Part shown: positions 1-12,382 of the stretch, one piece after another
How positions within the stretch are numbered: position 1 is the first letter of the stretch
Layout of the letters: every line of letters starts with the position of its first letter
Assembly (NCBI GenBank): GCA_006384855.1
Contig: VCJN01000999.1
Coordinates: 62,001-126,000, forward strand
DNA from: Tetraselmis striata
Lineage: Eukaryota > Chlorophyta > Chlorodendrophyceae > Chlorodendrales > Chlorodendraceae
Length of the DNA stretch: 64,000 nt
Reading direction: 5' to 3'
Program-made: the position numbers and the translations under genes
Notes under the pieces: model-generated
What the model was told of the DNA's origin: nothing
The model's database searches: none
What the model saw: the letters and a program-made list of their open reading frames with translations, nothing else

Positions 1-499
1 GCCAGGAAGGGCCGGGGAGGGGTTTACTACCCGTACGTGTACTTTTTCCCCCCGCCCCCGGGACAGTACTGGCACCTGTGAAACCCTTGCAGCGTCTCTA
101 CGACGGCCGTTTAGGCGGCAGCAATCCAGTTATGGAAAGCCCTGGGTACCCCTAGGCGACGCTCCGTTGTAGTCATCAAGCAAATTGCCGAAGCATTCTG
201 CAAGACTAATTAGAGGCCAGTGATGGAACTTCGAACAGAGTTGGATCACCGTCTAAAACATGCACTGCCACTGCACGGCACTGACCACGAAAGGTTCGCC
301 CTACCCGTTTGGGCGTCGGCCCATTCGAGTAATGCGAGTTGGGGCTAGCCCCAACCCGCGGAGCAAGCATTTCGGGACTGCGATACATGTGCAACCAAGA
401 AGGCAATACGAGTACAGTACCCGTACTTGTTCCGACCTCGTACACGCCTGGCTGTAATAGCATTATCGTCGTCCCCATACGAGTACTGATTTTTTTCTG
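1..499. other. Spacer with no supported gene
   Basis: Only short overlapping reading frames are present and none resembles a known protein. The stretch ends where similarity begins to a second locus at 16750-16880, which I read as the 3' end of a LINE. Confidence 0.5.
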
Positions 500-2905
500 T
501 ACTGATCTGAATTACAAAAAGGGCAGTAACAAATCCACCTACTGCTAAAAGTATGTAGGACTAGAAAATCACCACATCAAGCCGCCGAAAAGCGGCCCGC
601 ATCCCGCATGAGGCGGGATGGATGAGTGATGCGCACGCGGTTCAGAGTCCGGGCCACGCGTGCACGTGTGTGTGGGTGATCCTCGGACGTGATGTGCAGC
701 TTCTGCAACGGGATGGCAGACGAATCTGCGTCGCCTGATGATAGAGGCAGCGAGCGCGCTCTCGAGCGGCCACCAAGCTCAGGACCCCGAGGAAATCTCT
801 TGCGAGCAAGGCCTCCTGGTGAGCCCGGGTGGTGCACCGAGTGCCCCGCGATGAGAGGGCACCCCGATCCGCAGCCAAGCATGCGATACCGCGCACTGTT
901 CGGCGCACCCCCTTGCTCACCTCACCCACTGTGCTGAAGACCATACCCGTGTACTCCGACATGTCCAGGATGTCTCGAAGAGGACCCTCCTGTCCGGGCT
1001 CCGTGTTGTGCCACGCCGCATCCCGCGCTGCCAACCCCCGTTGTATGTCGCCCAACAGGGAGCGCTCAAACCGATCCACAGCTGTGGCCCGGGGCACTGC
1101 AGTGTACTTGACCCCGTACCGCATAGTCTTGAACTCCAGCAGCGTGGACTTCAAGCTCCGGGGATCATAGCTCCCGGTCACGACGTTGAACGCCGGAAGG
1201 GAGAGCTCTGCGTCCGGCACTAGGTCCTTGAGTTCATCCCTAAGTACGGTGTTGTCTAGAGGCACTGCCTGCTGGAACAAGTCATCCACCTCCCGCCGTA
1301 CAGCGATACCTAGGTCGTGAACATAGTGATCGCGGAAGGCATCTGCGATAGCGTCGTGCTGTACACGCCAGTGAGCGTCTCCAGGCGCCGGGAGATTCAT
1401 GAGCGCGTCGCCGTATAGGTCAAAAGTGACGGGGTTGTGCTCAGTCGAGGGCAGAATGATCTGGCTCCCAACCACCGGGGCCAAACACGGGCTAGGCAGA
1501 AAGAAGTACCCGGCAGCGAACTCCCGCAGCTCGTGCGGAGTCATGACCGTCCGCGCGGTGGGGATGGCCGCTGTCCACATGCCTGACGCCGCGTCGAGCT
1601 GGCTGAACAAGATCCGTTCCCTACATGTCACAGGGAGAGCGCACACCTCATTTCGAAGCCGAGAGTTGTTGGCCTTGTCTAGAAATGCCGCCAGCTCCTT
1701 TTGCGAGCCCGACGCAGCCTCCACTTCCCGCTCCATCACGCGCGCATCGGCGGGCGGAAGAAGTTGCGTTGAAGCTGCCTCGGCCAAGTACGGACCCGAG
1801 CGACGGCTCGCTTGGCAGATAGGAGCTTGCTCATCAGGCTGGCGTCTACCTCCTCTCGCAGCTCCTCCGCCTTGCTGCGCATGTACGCCTGCACATACTC
1901 TGGCTATCCGAGCGGCACGTTGAGGACCGCGATAGATGCCGTGATGGCCATCTAGCTCGGGCCACTCGATGTCGGCCAGAGCCTCACGCCGCGCGGCTCC
2001 CATGTCTGCGTTGTACGCCTGCATCTTGTCAAAGCGCACCTCAAGCCCCACGGACGCCTTGATGGACGTTCGGAAGGCGTGAAGAGCCGGCCAAACGTGC
2101 TCCGGAAGGCCCACCATAAACCCATCATCGGCGTTGAAGCGCGCCGCCCCGTCAGTGACCTCCAACGTGCTGTCACACTGCTGCACCTCGCGGTGAATCG
2201 CGACGCAAAAGGAAGTCGTGGCCAACGGTGCGCCCTGATGCACGCCGTCCTCGGACCGCAGAGGGGCGGACTGGTCGTCCACGACCAAATACGATTCCGT
2301 GGAGAGCGAGGCTAGGAGCGCGGGGATGACAGGGTGTAGTGGAGAGCAATCGATGTAGCGTTGGATGATGGTGCGGCGCCATGCCTCGTAGTATGCGTTG
2401 CGAAGGTTGGTGTGAACGATGACGGCACGTGGGCCAAGCTTCTCGGCGATGAGCCGGACGCCGTGGATGAGCATAGAGTCGCCCGCGGGAATGCCAACGC
2501 CGAGCTGAGACGGAGCAAGTACCGACACGTATGCCTCCTTTATGTTGTCCACCACTGCCCGCTCCGCTGCGCGCCGCTCCGCCTCCCCGACTGCTATATG
2601 CCGCACGTCCGGGGCCCTCCCCTCGCCTAGCTTCTTGACAGATGCCACGAGCCTAGCAGAGGCGAAGAGCCGGTTGAACCACCCGGGCAGGCAACCTTGG
2701 AGGTACATGGAGGCAACCTCTGACATGGCGCGGACCGCCGCAGGCCCGGACGCCGGGGCGTATTCGCCCACCAAGCAGCGGAGATACTCGTTGCGCATGC
2801 CTGAGGGCCCCGCCGCCACGTGCTGCTTGAGTTGCCTTAGAAGATAGTCGGCCCGCCGCGCGCTTTTTCTTTTCTGTACTGGTAGAACACTGATATATTA
2901 ATAGC
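500..2905 (-). mobile_element. LINE-like non-LTR retrotransposon, decayed, 5' incomplete
   Basis: The minus strand carries a long reverse transcriptase frame (open from about 2905, conserved from about 2800) followed by a 3' untranslated stretch down to about 510. That 3' stretch contains a small stem (gccgc-loop-gcggc at 576-591) and is shared with a separate copy at 16750-16880, as expected for the common 3' end of 5'-truncated LINE copies. No apurinic-type endonuclease lies upstream. A PD-(D/E)XK-like domain after the polymerase instead suggests the R2/NeSL-like organisation with a restriction-like endonuclease. The clade assignment is inference. The exact 3' end and any target-site duplication were not resolved. 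Confidence 0.7.
642..2819 (-). pseudogene. LINE reverse transcriptase with C-terminal PD-(D/E)XK-like domain
   Basis: The frame gives 725 residues from the GTG at 2819 (no ATG in the conserved part). Reverse transcriptase motifs seen: GPSGMRNEYL (residues 4-13), IAVGE (75-79), HQGAPLATT (194-202) and the active-site box NADD (229-232, where YADD is usual). The first catalytic Asp motif reads HTNLRNAYYE, with Asn where Asp is expected, so polymerase activity is doubtful. Residues about 290-345 are out of register: the neighbouring frame reads VLNVPLG, a stop, then PEYVQAYMRSK, consistent with two compensating frameshifts. After a long linker, PDAELSLP (535-542) and LLEFKTM (560-566) fit the PD...ExK pattern of restriction-like endonucleases. 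This is a plain LINE gene product, most likely inactive. Which LINE clade it belongs to is not settled by eye. Confidence 0.72.
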
Positions 2906-3083
2906 TTCCCACCCACCCACCGCCGCCTGGGCGGGCCCGACGACCGTCCTCGGCCCTCGGAATCGCGGGCCCTTCCTCCGCCTCCACCCCCGGCTGGGGA
3001 TGGGGGCGGGGATCGTGCACGGGTGGCGCCTTTGTAGCCTTGGCCCCGCCCGTGCTGCCACTGCCGCGGAGGAGCAGTGTGAG

Positions 3084-4190
3084 CTGGACACCGGCGTCTT
3101 ACGTCGTTGCTGGTCCGGTCAAGTCCCTGTTCGCTGTTCTTTGAGCACCCTCTCCCCTCCTGTCCTGTCGGTGCCTCCACATTACATTCGGCCTAGTGCC
3201 GCTATTGGAGTGGCCCGGGATGTTGTGCTGGGAAGGGAGTTCTACGTTCGGCGGAAGGGGACGCGACCGAGCTGGCGGCGGATCTGGCGCTGGGCGGAAC
3301 AAAGCGCGCTGGACACCGGCGTCTTACGTCGTTGCTGGCCCGGTCAAGTCCCTGTTCGCTGTTCTTTGAGCACCCTCTCCCTTCCTGTCCTGTCGGCGCC
3401 TCCACATTACATTCGGCCTAGTGCCGCTATTGGAGTGGCCCGGGATGTTGTGCTGGGAAGGGAGTTCTACGTTCGGCGGAAGGGGACGCGACCGAGCTGG
3501 CGGCGGATCTGGCGCTGGGCGGAACAACGTGCGCTGGACACCGGCGTCTTACGTCGTTGCTGGTCCGGTCAAGTCCATGTTCGCTGTTCTTTGAGCACCC
3601 TCTCCCTTCCTGTCCTGTCGGCGCCTCCACATTACATTCGGCCTAGTGCCGCTATTGGAGTGGCCCGGGATGTTGTGCTGGGAAGGGAGTTCTACGTTCG
3701 GCGGAAGGGGACGCGACCGAGCTGGCGGCGGATCTGGCGCTGGGCGGAACAAAGCGCGCTGGACACCGGCGTCTTACGTCGTTGCTGGCCCGGTCGGCTC
3801 TGCATTCCCTACTCGTTGAGCACCCTCTCCCTTCCTGTCCTGTTGGCGCCTCCACATCACATTCGGCTCAGCGCCGCTATTGGAGTGGCCCGGGATGTTG
3901 TGTTGGGGAAGGCGTTCTACGTTTGGCGGAAGGGGACGCAACCGAGCTGGCGGCGCATCTGGCGTTGGGTGGCCTGCGTCTGTTGCACGCCCGTGGCGCC
4001 CCGTTCTGGGTTGGACCCCCCACTTCCGCTCCTTGCTGCGAGACCTCAACTTCGAAGCTCCTTTCCTGTCGGCGCCTTTACATTACATTCGGCCTAGTGC
4101 CGCTATTGGAGTGGCCCGGGATTGTGTGCTGGGGAGAGCGTCCCTACTGCGTGGAGCGGCGGCTGGCTGGTGACGATGTCTGGTCGGAGG
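3084..4190. repeat. Tandem array of 225-bp units
   Basis: Units begin at 3084, 3309, 3534 and 3759, an exact 225-bp period, followed by a diverged, rearranged fifth unit ending near 4190. The first three are almost identical and the fourth has drifted. Because 225 is divisible by three, frames stay open on both strands across the array (365 codons on + from 3000), which should not be taken as a gene. The array lies just upstream of the minus-strand LINE reverse transcriptase. Mouse L1 and some other LINEs carry tandem promoter monomers in that position, so a 5' monomer array is one reading; an unrelated satellite is another. Confidence 0.9.
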
Positions 4191-4494
4191 CTACCATGGC
4201 GGTTCCCACCTCTGTTGGCACGTAGCTGGATTTTCTTCTGGATTTCCTTCTGGATTTCTGTGTGGATTTCTTGAATGTTGCGTCTAGCTCATGTAATCAT
4301 ATATATATATTAATATCTGCTGCGATAGCAGCGATCTAGCGCTATCTATCTATCCAAAAAAAAAAACGCCTCCCCTGTAACACTGGGTTACCACATGGAT
4401 GCTATCCAGTCGCTACATCTGCCCAGTTCAGGTTTCATTTGCCAGTCGTGTAAGAAGTCCGCCCTGACCGCCGGCTCGACTGGACGCAACAGCA
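4191..4494. other. AT-rich leader before the methyltransferase gene
   Basis: The stretch contains a short TA repeat (about 4300-4314), TATC repeats (4344-4352) and an 11-nt A run near 4356. An ATG at 4395 opens a short frame that does not join the first coding exon. Promoter and untranslated leader probably lie here, but no specific signal is recognisable. Confidence 0.4.
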
Positions 4495-7400
4495 ATGCCG
4501 GCAGTCCATGCCGCACAGGTAACCCCCCCGCGGACCCGCACGTGCGCCGCCGCGGTGTCGCAGCGGGTCGATAGCGATGGCAAGCCGGCGCGGCGGCGGC
4601 GGACGAGCGGAGGCCGGGGCCGGGGCGGAGGCGGGGGCCGGAGTCGCGGACCCGGGCGGATGGGCTCAGACTGGCCAGGAGAGACCCAGGGACAGGCCGC
4701 TCCCGGCGGCACCTCGCTGTCCTGCCCCCACTTTGACGCGTGCTCCGGCTGCAGCCTGGAGGAAAACCTGCACCGCCCACCAGTAAGGGAGCAGGCGGGT
4801 GCGGATCCCCCCCCCCCCCCCCCCCCCCCGCCCCCCACCCCCAAAACCCCTCGGACCCACACCCGCTCCCCTGTGGCACAAGCACATGCGTGCTTTTCAG
4901 CATCACGCCGCTCTGTGTCTGTCTGTATGTCAGGCCATGTCAGGTCAGGTCAGGTCAGGTCAGATCAGGTAATCTCTTCCCATCACACAAACGAGTACGC
5001 TCTCCATATGCATATCCTCTATCTTCATGGACATCTCGCCTCACTGGGCCGAGACGGTGGGGATCCAGCGGGGCGTCGTGCAGAAGACGCTACGAGTGTA
5101 TGGGGGAGCGGAGGGTGGGGGGTGGGGCATTATGTGGCAAGTTAAATCACTGCATTTTCCCTGCAGGGCCAGCAAAAGAGGACCTGTCATGCCCCCCCCC
5201 CCCCCCCCCCCCCACACACCCCCCGCCGAGACGCGCGCATTGCCTCTGCTGACGTGTGCTGGCCGCTCACAGACGAGTTTTTTGCGACCCGGGTGGAGGC
5301 AGGGGACTTCAGCGTGCGCCTGGGGCCGCCAGCTGAGTGGCGCTGCCGTGCGCGGCTGGCGGTACGACCCGCAGAGGGCGGCGGCCTGGTGGTGGGACTG
5401 TACCGGCGGGGCACGCACAAGGTGGTGGAGATCCCGCGGTGCGTGGTGCACCACCCCCGCATCAACCAGGCCGTGCAGCTGGTCGCAAAGGTACATATTC
5501 CTAGCCCTGCCATCCGCCCCATCTGCCCACCCCCAGCTCCCCCCCCCCCCCTTCCCACTCGATTAGGAGCGCGCTGAAACCTCTGACACCGCCGGCTGGC
5601 CGCTTCAGGCGGCGAGGGAGCTTGGGACCGAGGCGTATGACGAGGTGGGCGGCGGCGGGCAGCTGCGCTACCTGCAGCTCACTGCAGCGGCGCGCGGCGG
5701 GGATGCGCAGCTGCCTCGCGCGCAGGATGACCCCCTGGCGGCGGTGCAGGCAAGATGCCAGCCGCCCACATTTAATATCCTGCCCCTGCCTGCCCCCGCC
5801 CATGAGCGGGCGCAGGCGGGGACCACCCGCCCACCCGCGCCTCCACCCGTGGTCCCACCCATCCCACCCACCTGCGGTCAACAGCCAACACATACAATCA
5901 AGCGCTGTGCGTGAGTTCTCTTACGTTTTAACAGTTGTCAGTTAAGCGACTACTTTAAGTACGTAACCTTTACACTTACCTTTTCAGGGGTCAAACGAGT
6001 GCCCCACTTTGAGCCAGCGTCAGGTTTACTCAACCACACAAACCTGTAACATGTGATTTTTCTTCTTTCTCTAGAAAAATCTGCAGTACGCAGAGTTCAG
6101 TGAAGTTTGGCATGCATGGTTTATGGATATGACAAAACATGACCCAATTCCTTCATTAGTTAGGGATTGGACTGCGCTGAACCAGCCCGTGCATTAAGTG
6201 AAAAGCGGACCATCACCAGCGTTTGGGTGTAAAGCGGAGCTGTCAAGTCGGGGTAATTATAAGCAATTTGAAGAGATGCGCTAATCAAGTTAAACCAGCT
6301 CAAAACGGCCTCATGGACAGTCCTCATGTTGGCGTCTGCATCAGCAGCGAGCATCGCAATTCACACCAGAGAATTTGGCCGGCCTCTGGGTCTTTTTGTA
6401 TTGGTGGTCCCCTCCCCCCCCCCCCCCCCCATCCGCCCGGGCGCCTGTTCCAACCTCTTTCCGATCCAACCCGCCAGGTGGTGCTGGTGTGGAACTGCAC
6501 CGAGGAGGAGTTCGATGCCGGCCAGGGCGGCGGCCGCGAGCTGCGGGCGCTGGCGTCACGCGTGTGGCAGGGCGGCGCGGCGGCGGGGCGGCGGCCGCCG
6601 CTGGTGCACTCGGTGTGGGCCAACTTCCAGGCGGCACGCGGGAACGTCATCCTGGGCCGCCAGTGGCGGCGCCTCCACGGGCCGGAGCACCTGTGGCAGG
6701 CATTTGCGGGCGCCGGGGTGTGCTTCAGCCCCGGTAGCTTTGCGCAGGTGGGGCGGGTGAACCAACGCGAAAAGTAATACTGTATAATGTGTCATACTAT
6801 GAAATAAATAGATAGCCGAGCAGCTGCCTGATGCCAGCCCCTGACTCCCAAGACCAGCTTTATCTCGGCCAGGTTTGTCACGACATCCTTCCAGCGATGG
6901 ACGGCCCTGGGCGCTGACGCTGCGGCGCTCTTGCGGACAGGTCAACTTCGACATGATGGAGCGCTGCCTGCAGGCCATGCTGCCCTGGGTGCCGCCCGGC
7001 TCTGCGGTGGCGGAGTTCCACGCCGGCGTGGGCTGCATCGGCCTCGCGGTGGCTGCCCAGCGCGCCCCTGCGCGCGTGACGGCGGTGGAGGTCAACCCCA
7101 CGGTGCTGGACCCCTACCTGGTGGCCAGGCAGCGGCTGCTGGCGGACCTGCAGGCACGGCCTCCCCTGTCCCACAAGCAACAAAGAGGGCGAGCGAGCGG
7201 CCGCCTGGGAGGGGGAGAGAGAGAGAGGGAGAGAGTAACCTTGGATGTAGGCAGCCGCTGTGGCGCGCACAGAACTCGAGGTGGCTCAGGATCATCACCC
7301 ACCCCTATTGGGTATGTGTCTGCAGCTCCATCAATATTTGGGAGGGTTCAGGAGGTGCTAACGTTTGGCTCTACGGCGTCGTCCGCGCGCTCCCTTATGT

Positions 7401-10400
7401 TTTACGGAGCCTGGTATCCCGCGGCGGGGCGTCAGTGAGACGCAAGTAGCTATCCGTGAGCAAACTAGCGGGGCGCTTGCCGGGGCACTGCACCTAGAAC
7501 ACCTTATATGCATCCCTGTCCATAAACATGTATCCTTACTGGTAGCATACCTACACCTGCACCTGCCCTTAAATAAATCTACACCTGTACTATATCCCAC
7601 ACCATACCTATACCTACACCTGCATCTATCTACACCTATGGCACGGGTACTTCTTCCGTACGCGTAGTCTCCTACGCGTAGGAGGAGCACCGAGCAGAGC
7701 ACGAAAAATCGGGCGTGCTCCGTGGTCGCGTAGTCGCGTAGGTCAGCCTGTAGGAGCCAGTTGCGGACTCGCGGTGCCAACAAGGCGCCGCCATTCCGGT
7801 TGTGGACGTAGTGGTGGCTGTACCGCAAATACCCTTCCCGTCCGCCGCCAATATCTCCGGCTCACGACGCTATTCTTTCGCCCGGCATTTGCACACCCCA
7901 GCTTCCGCCGTCGCCCACCCTCAGAGTCCGTGGGAGGAAGCCTGAAACTGAACACCTCCATGTATGAACACAGCCATGCTATAGCGCTTAGGCCTCACTA
8001 CGGTGATCGTCGCCGACCGCCGTTTGCTACGCGCTGGTGTCCCTTCGGAAAGGCACTTTGATAAGCTAGTTCGCAAGCTGCGACCACTGTTAGGGACATC
8101 GTTGGACGATCCTAGTGCGGTTCGGTCCCCATTGCGGCTGGCGGCAGTGGTTAGCGCGGCGGGCTGGCGTCATTATGCTGGCGGCGCAATCGAGCATGGC
8201 CGCTTCTACATCCCGTCGCGACTACCTGTACCCGTACTGGTATGTACGGGTAGCAATCCTTAGTTAGTGCCACTACGGGTACCCCGAGTTACCGTAGTAC
8301 AGATAGAATGGAAACATCCGATGACACGTAATCCTCGCCGTTTCTACGTACCGCGCCCACGTTCCTACCCGTACGCACCACGCGACGACGCGGTATCGAA
8401 TGGCCATAGACAGGTACCCGTACCTGCTACACCTTTACCTACTATACCTAATAAAGTACACCTGTAACGTACCTACTATACCTGTATTTAAAAACTGAAC
8501 AACCACATACTACGCCTAAAACCTATACGGGTACGTCCCCTTCCTCTGCTTTTGTGCGTATATAATGTTGAAGCACTGATGTAAAATAACCTCCTCCTCC
8601 GTGTAGCAGTACTGACTTTACGTACCGTACCGTACCGTACTTTACACCGCTCACTACCTGCTATGCCACCCTGTGAGGATATATCCTATACCCTCACTAA
8701 CCCTAATCAACCGTAGCGCACATTAAGGCGCGTAGCGCGCGCAACACTCGTAGCGGCTGCGCCTGCGCCCTACCGGCTGCCCGGCGCCTGCTGATATATC
8801 AGCACGGCGCCCCGCCGGAACTGTAATCATAATACTCTCACCCTCACAACCTCGGAGTAGCACAGACTCTTGCCACCCTAAGCGCAGTCCCTCACACACC
8901 CACACCATCTGTACGAGTACACCTATACCTATGTTCACCTGGGCCAGAACTGGTATTTTTCGAGTGGCATTTTAAGTTCCGTTAAGGAACTCCAGGGCAG
9001 GGGGATCCCTTTATGCTGTTGAGAGAATTTCGACACCAGTGCAACCTGTGTTCTATAAAGTACTGGAATCTGGAGCGGCCAAACCTGAAATGCACCGGGT
9101 TGACTGCCGGCGTACTGGTATTCCGTCGCTAAATATCAGGTAATGTAGCGATATATGTACAAAACCGAAAGCGGGGATGCCTGTTTGCTCGGTCGCTTGC
9201 CTGTGTCCGTGCTACGAAGCCTCATTTTTATCAATCTTGGTATCATCACCAGGGCAGGTGGCAAAGTACCGGTGGTTTTCCCGTAGTTTTATCCGTAATG
9301 GTACGGTACGATGTCAGCAGTCCGTTTAGCGCTATATTGTACGGGTGCACCTGTAAGACAGACAGGTTCAAGACTGTTGGGGGTCGGGAACCGCGCAGTC
9401 TTAAATTTCGCAGTATAGTTGTTGTGATGTCATATGTAAACGAGCTAGGAACAGCGACCCACTTTCTCATGCAGGGATATAAAGGGCCCAGCCTCCATTT
9501 CTCAAAGCAGCGAAACCGCTACCCTGTATATACTCAACAGTAGGTTACTATTAATTACCGTTACTCATATTTCACTGGTAAGGACTTTACCCTGAGCAGC
9601 GCGCACAGCACACCGCGTCAAGCCATGCCTTCTGAGGAATATTGCTCTCCCCATCTTGCCATGCTCGCCCACCGCATGCCCTGTGAATTCTGTCAAGAAG
9701 CGTGTGGCCACCAAGGCCCGCGCTTTTCTTGATAAGATTGTTGAGAATGAAGTGAAGTTGTTGTATTGCTATGTGAATTTGCGCTTGCTGGAGAACTACA
9801 GCAATATGATGTGTCAAACACGGCTGAGGATGCACTGATTGACGCTATAGCAGAGGCTAATGATTAGCTTGCAGAGCAGGCAACAACCCAAGAACCTCTA
9901 GCACCCCATGTTGATGATGCAATGAACGTTCTTGACTGGTATTGCGAGTAGAAGTTGTACGCAACATGTACCGTAACAGGTTGAGCCCTTTGCCCGCCAT
10001 CGCTGATGTGTGTGCGAGTCAAATGTGCTAAAACATGGTCTGCAGCAATATGTTTCTGTATATTACTCTAAACACAGGGGTTAATTTTTTATTTGAGAGT
10101 TGTAATTAATAGAAATTTATTATGAACAATAGAAAATTAAAATTACCATAAATTACTAGGCCCGGGTATACACCTATGACTACACCATACACTCCAATGC
10201 CTATGTATGTACTACATACATCACCATGTATACATGTACATGTACGCCACTTGTAAGGATACCGCGCAAAACGCACCAGGCACTGGGTACCCACATGGGG
10301 ATTTGTGTGGTACATATCCTTACACTCCCCCCCCCCCCCCCCCATAGGATGGAGGACCTCCTCCAGCAACGTTTCGGCTTGGATTCGGTGGCGATCCGCA

Positions 10401-12382
10401 TTGACCGGGTCGTCCAACATTGCGGGATATCATATCATATTTTATATGTTTCTCCGCGGGATCGAACCCGGATCCAATGCGTGCGTAGAAGCACCAACTG
10501 TAAGGATACCGCGCACCAAAACGCACCAGGCACTGGATACCCACATGGGGATTTGTGTGGTACATATCCTTACACCACTACGCCTACTGTAGCACTAAAC
10601 CAGTACACCTACCCGTATACAGTCTGAGTACACTGAGCGATTCACGGCTTGCTGATATAAGGCGCGGTCAGTTTGCTCACCGATGAAATATTCAGCGCTC
10701 GTCTGACCGTGCATTTAGGGGCACTGGCAGGCGCGTGCCTGTAAACCCCAGGCACACCATGCGACAAATAGGGAAACCAGAGCCTTGTCGCATGCATTAT
10801 ATTGCCATCACGGCACACCTCATGTCAATATAATGCCGGCAATCTGCCCCCCAAAAATCTATATTTTGGGGGTATAAGTGGCTTTGCTGGTATTTCTTTG
10901 ATGCCCGGCCGAATCGAGAACCTGCGAGTAGGGCCGAGCAGACGACATCGCGTGGAGCCACACCCCTGATGGGCGACGCTGCTCGCAGGCGCGCGGGGAG
11001 GCGCCGCCCAGCCTGGAGTTGCGGGTGATGCCGGCGCAGTCGAAGCCGCTGGAGTCGCTGGCGGGCGCGGATGTGGTCATCATGGACCCACCGCGGAAGG
11101 GGGTGGAGCCGGAGCTGATGTCGGCTCTGCAGGTAGCTGGGCCTGCCAGCTCCTCACCAAGGACAGTAAATTCAGTATGTCGGTATGTTGTTGTTCAGCA
11201 ACAATTCAAAGTTTGTCGCCCTCGGTTACATCTTTTGGACGTGCCATTTGGTTTCTTCTGGACAACAGCTGGATACGTTTTCTTATGTATGGAGCAATGT
11301 CAACGTATGTGGGTATGCATTAGCTAGTGTTTGATAGTATATCGCAGAATTTGCAGTTTATTACTGGTGACCCCGTGGCTCCCTACATTCAAGGTCTCTC
11401 CCCCCCTCTCTCCACCAGTATGAAAGAAACATACTGGTGGATAAGGAAAAACCAGGCTAAAAGGATTGAATACAATATTGTTGGGGTTTCTGACTCAATA
11501 AGTGGATTTCTACCGATACATAGACCCGATTTAAATTAAATGGAATAAGTTGCAAAATTTGAGGTCTACCGTCCGCCCGGCTTCTGGGTACGAGGACAGC
11601 TGTCTCGCCGTCACCGGGAAGCGGTGCGCATGTCGTCGGCATCGGGGTTGGATCTTACGACGTACCATGTATCTCTACGTTTCGTTTCGTCTACCGCCGC
11701 TGGAGACGGTATTATAGCTCTGACGTCATTCTCGCTTTACTTGCACTGCATAACGACGCGATGAGGCGTCCGTTCCTGGCTCGCGAGGCATAACTAACAG
11801 AGGCGTAGCAGTGTGTGCAGTGTTACGGGTACCGTCAGTTGAAATACAGCCTTGACTCGCGCTTCGTCGTCAGTTGACACCGTGATGGCAGGATCGGTCG
11901 CGCCCGGCAGCGAGCTCCCCGCCGATATCCCACGTTATGTGGATTACGACGATTATGTCGAAGCAATTTGACGCAGTTTTGATATGTATAGCAATGTAAT
12001 GAATTGAGACGATTTCGCCATAACGTTGAGTCTTCCAAATGTATCTGGATTACGTCCAACCCTGATCGGCATGCTAGTCCTCGGACGTCTCCCCTCGCTG
12101 TGCTTGTCCCTCTGCCACCTCACCCACCACCCACTTGCCCTCCTTGGGCCTTTTGCCTCCCTGCCCCAGGCCACCGAGCAGCACAACGTCCACACCATCA
12201 TCTACCTCTCCTGCGGCTTTGCGGCCTTCATGCGTGACTTCGACGAGCTGGTGGGCTGCGGGCGCTGGCGCGCTGTGCACAGCGAGGCCTTCATCTTCTT
12301 CCCGGGCGCCGACCACATCGAGACGCTGGCGGTGTTTCAGCGAGCGGAGGGGCATCAAGCGGAGCAAGTAGCGCCTCTCTAG
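4495..12382 (+). CDS. RNA (uracil-C5)-methyltransferase, TrmA/RlmD family
   Basis: Seven exons join in phase: 4495-4798, 5273-5490, 5609-5749, 6478-6747, 6941-7153, 10989-11132 and 12170-12382, giving 500 residues. The product should transfer a methyl group from S-adenosylmethionine to C5 of a uridine in tRNA or rRNA. Seen in order: a Gly/Arg-rich N terminus; CPHFDACSGC, the cysteine motif of the plant-type family, followed by LHRPP; a TRAM-like/central region (WRCRARLAV, GTHKVVEIPRC); the SAM-binding EFHAGVGCIGLA in exon 5; DPPRKG in exon 6; and the catalytic-cysteine motif YLSCG in exon 7, ending with FFPGADHIETLAVF. Exons 3 and 5 end at GC donors (gcaaga, gcacgg). The start is the first ATG of the open frame and is the least certain part. 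An organellar target is possible, because plant homologues are plastid or mitochondrial, but this is not shown. The 3.8-kb intron before exon 6 holds transposon debris. Confidence 0.9.
4807..4829. repeat. 23-nt C run just after a 5' splice site
   Basis: The run begins 9 nt after the GT of intron 1 of the methyltransferase gene and is C on the sense strand. Three similar runs lie in later introns of the same gene (5192-5213, 6414-6430, 10327-10343), all C on the coding strand. Confidence 0.95.
9590..9960 (+). pseudogene. hAT-like transposase C-terminal remnant
   Basis: Translated in shifting frames, this reads KKRVATKARAFLDKIVENE, then VKLLYCYVNLRLLEN, then an acidic stretch and VDDAMNVLDWYC. 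The middle motif matches the conserved C-terminal dimerisation region of hAT transposases in plants and algae (leucine and tyrosine residues before an asparagine/arginine pair). It contains stops and frame changes and has no intact start. It is a plain DNA-transposon relic inside an intron of the methyltransferase gene. The family call is from remembered motifs and moderate at best. Confidence 0.45.
10254..10576. repeat. Pair of ~70-bp direct repeats flanking a pol III B-box-like site
   Basis: Copies at about 10254-10326 and 10501-10575 share nearly all bases, including GTAAGGATACCGCGC at the start and GTGGTACATATCCTTACAC at the end. Each copy begins with GTAAGGATA and ends in its inverted form TATCCTTAC, so each is itself bounded by a short inverted repeat. 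Between them, on the minus strand at 10453-10466, is GGGTTCGATCCC, matching the pol III B box (GGTTCGANNCC). The surrounding bases do not form a good tRNA T-stem, so no tRNA is called. A tRNA-derived SINE fragment is possible. Confidence 0.6.

Larger units (their letters stand above)
7154..10988 (+). other. Large intron (3.8 kb) filled with mobile debris
   Basis: It separates the SAM-binding exon from the DPPRKG exon, both in phase 0. Its contents are much more AT-rich than the exons: stretches of repeated ACCTACACC-like and GTACC-like words (7545-7640, 8440-8700), a hAT-like remnant (9590-9960), and a pair of ~70-bp direct repeats (10254-10576). Reading frames at 7774-8263 are open, but I recognise nothing in them. 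The donor is GC (gcacgg), a weaker match than the other GC donors here. Confidence 0.7.

Noticed and set aside
3000-4097. 365-codon plus-strand frame over the 225-bp array
   Set aside because: It is open because the unit is a multiple of three. Minus frames are equally open, and the peptide changes only as the units do.
10440-10500. tRNA gene on the minus strand
   Set aside because: Only the T-loop/B-box word is present. The T-stem has mismatches and no acceptor stem, D arm or anticodon arm could be drawn.
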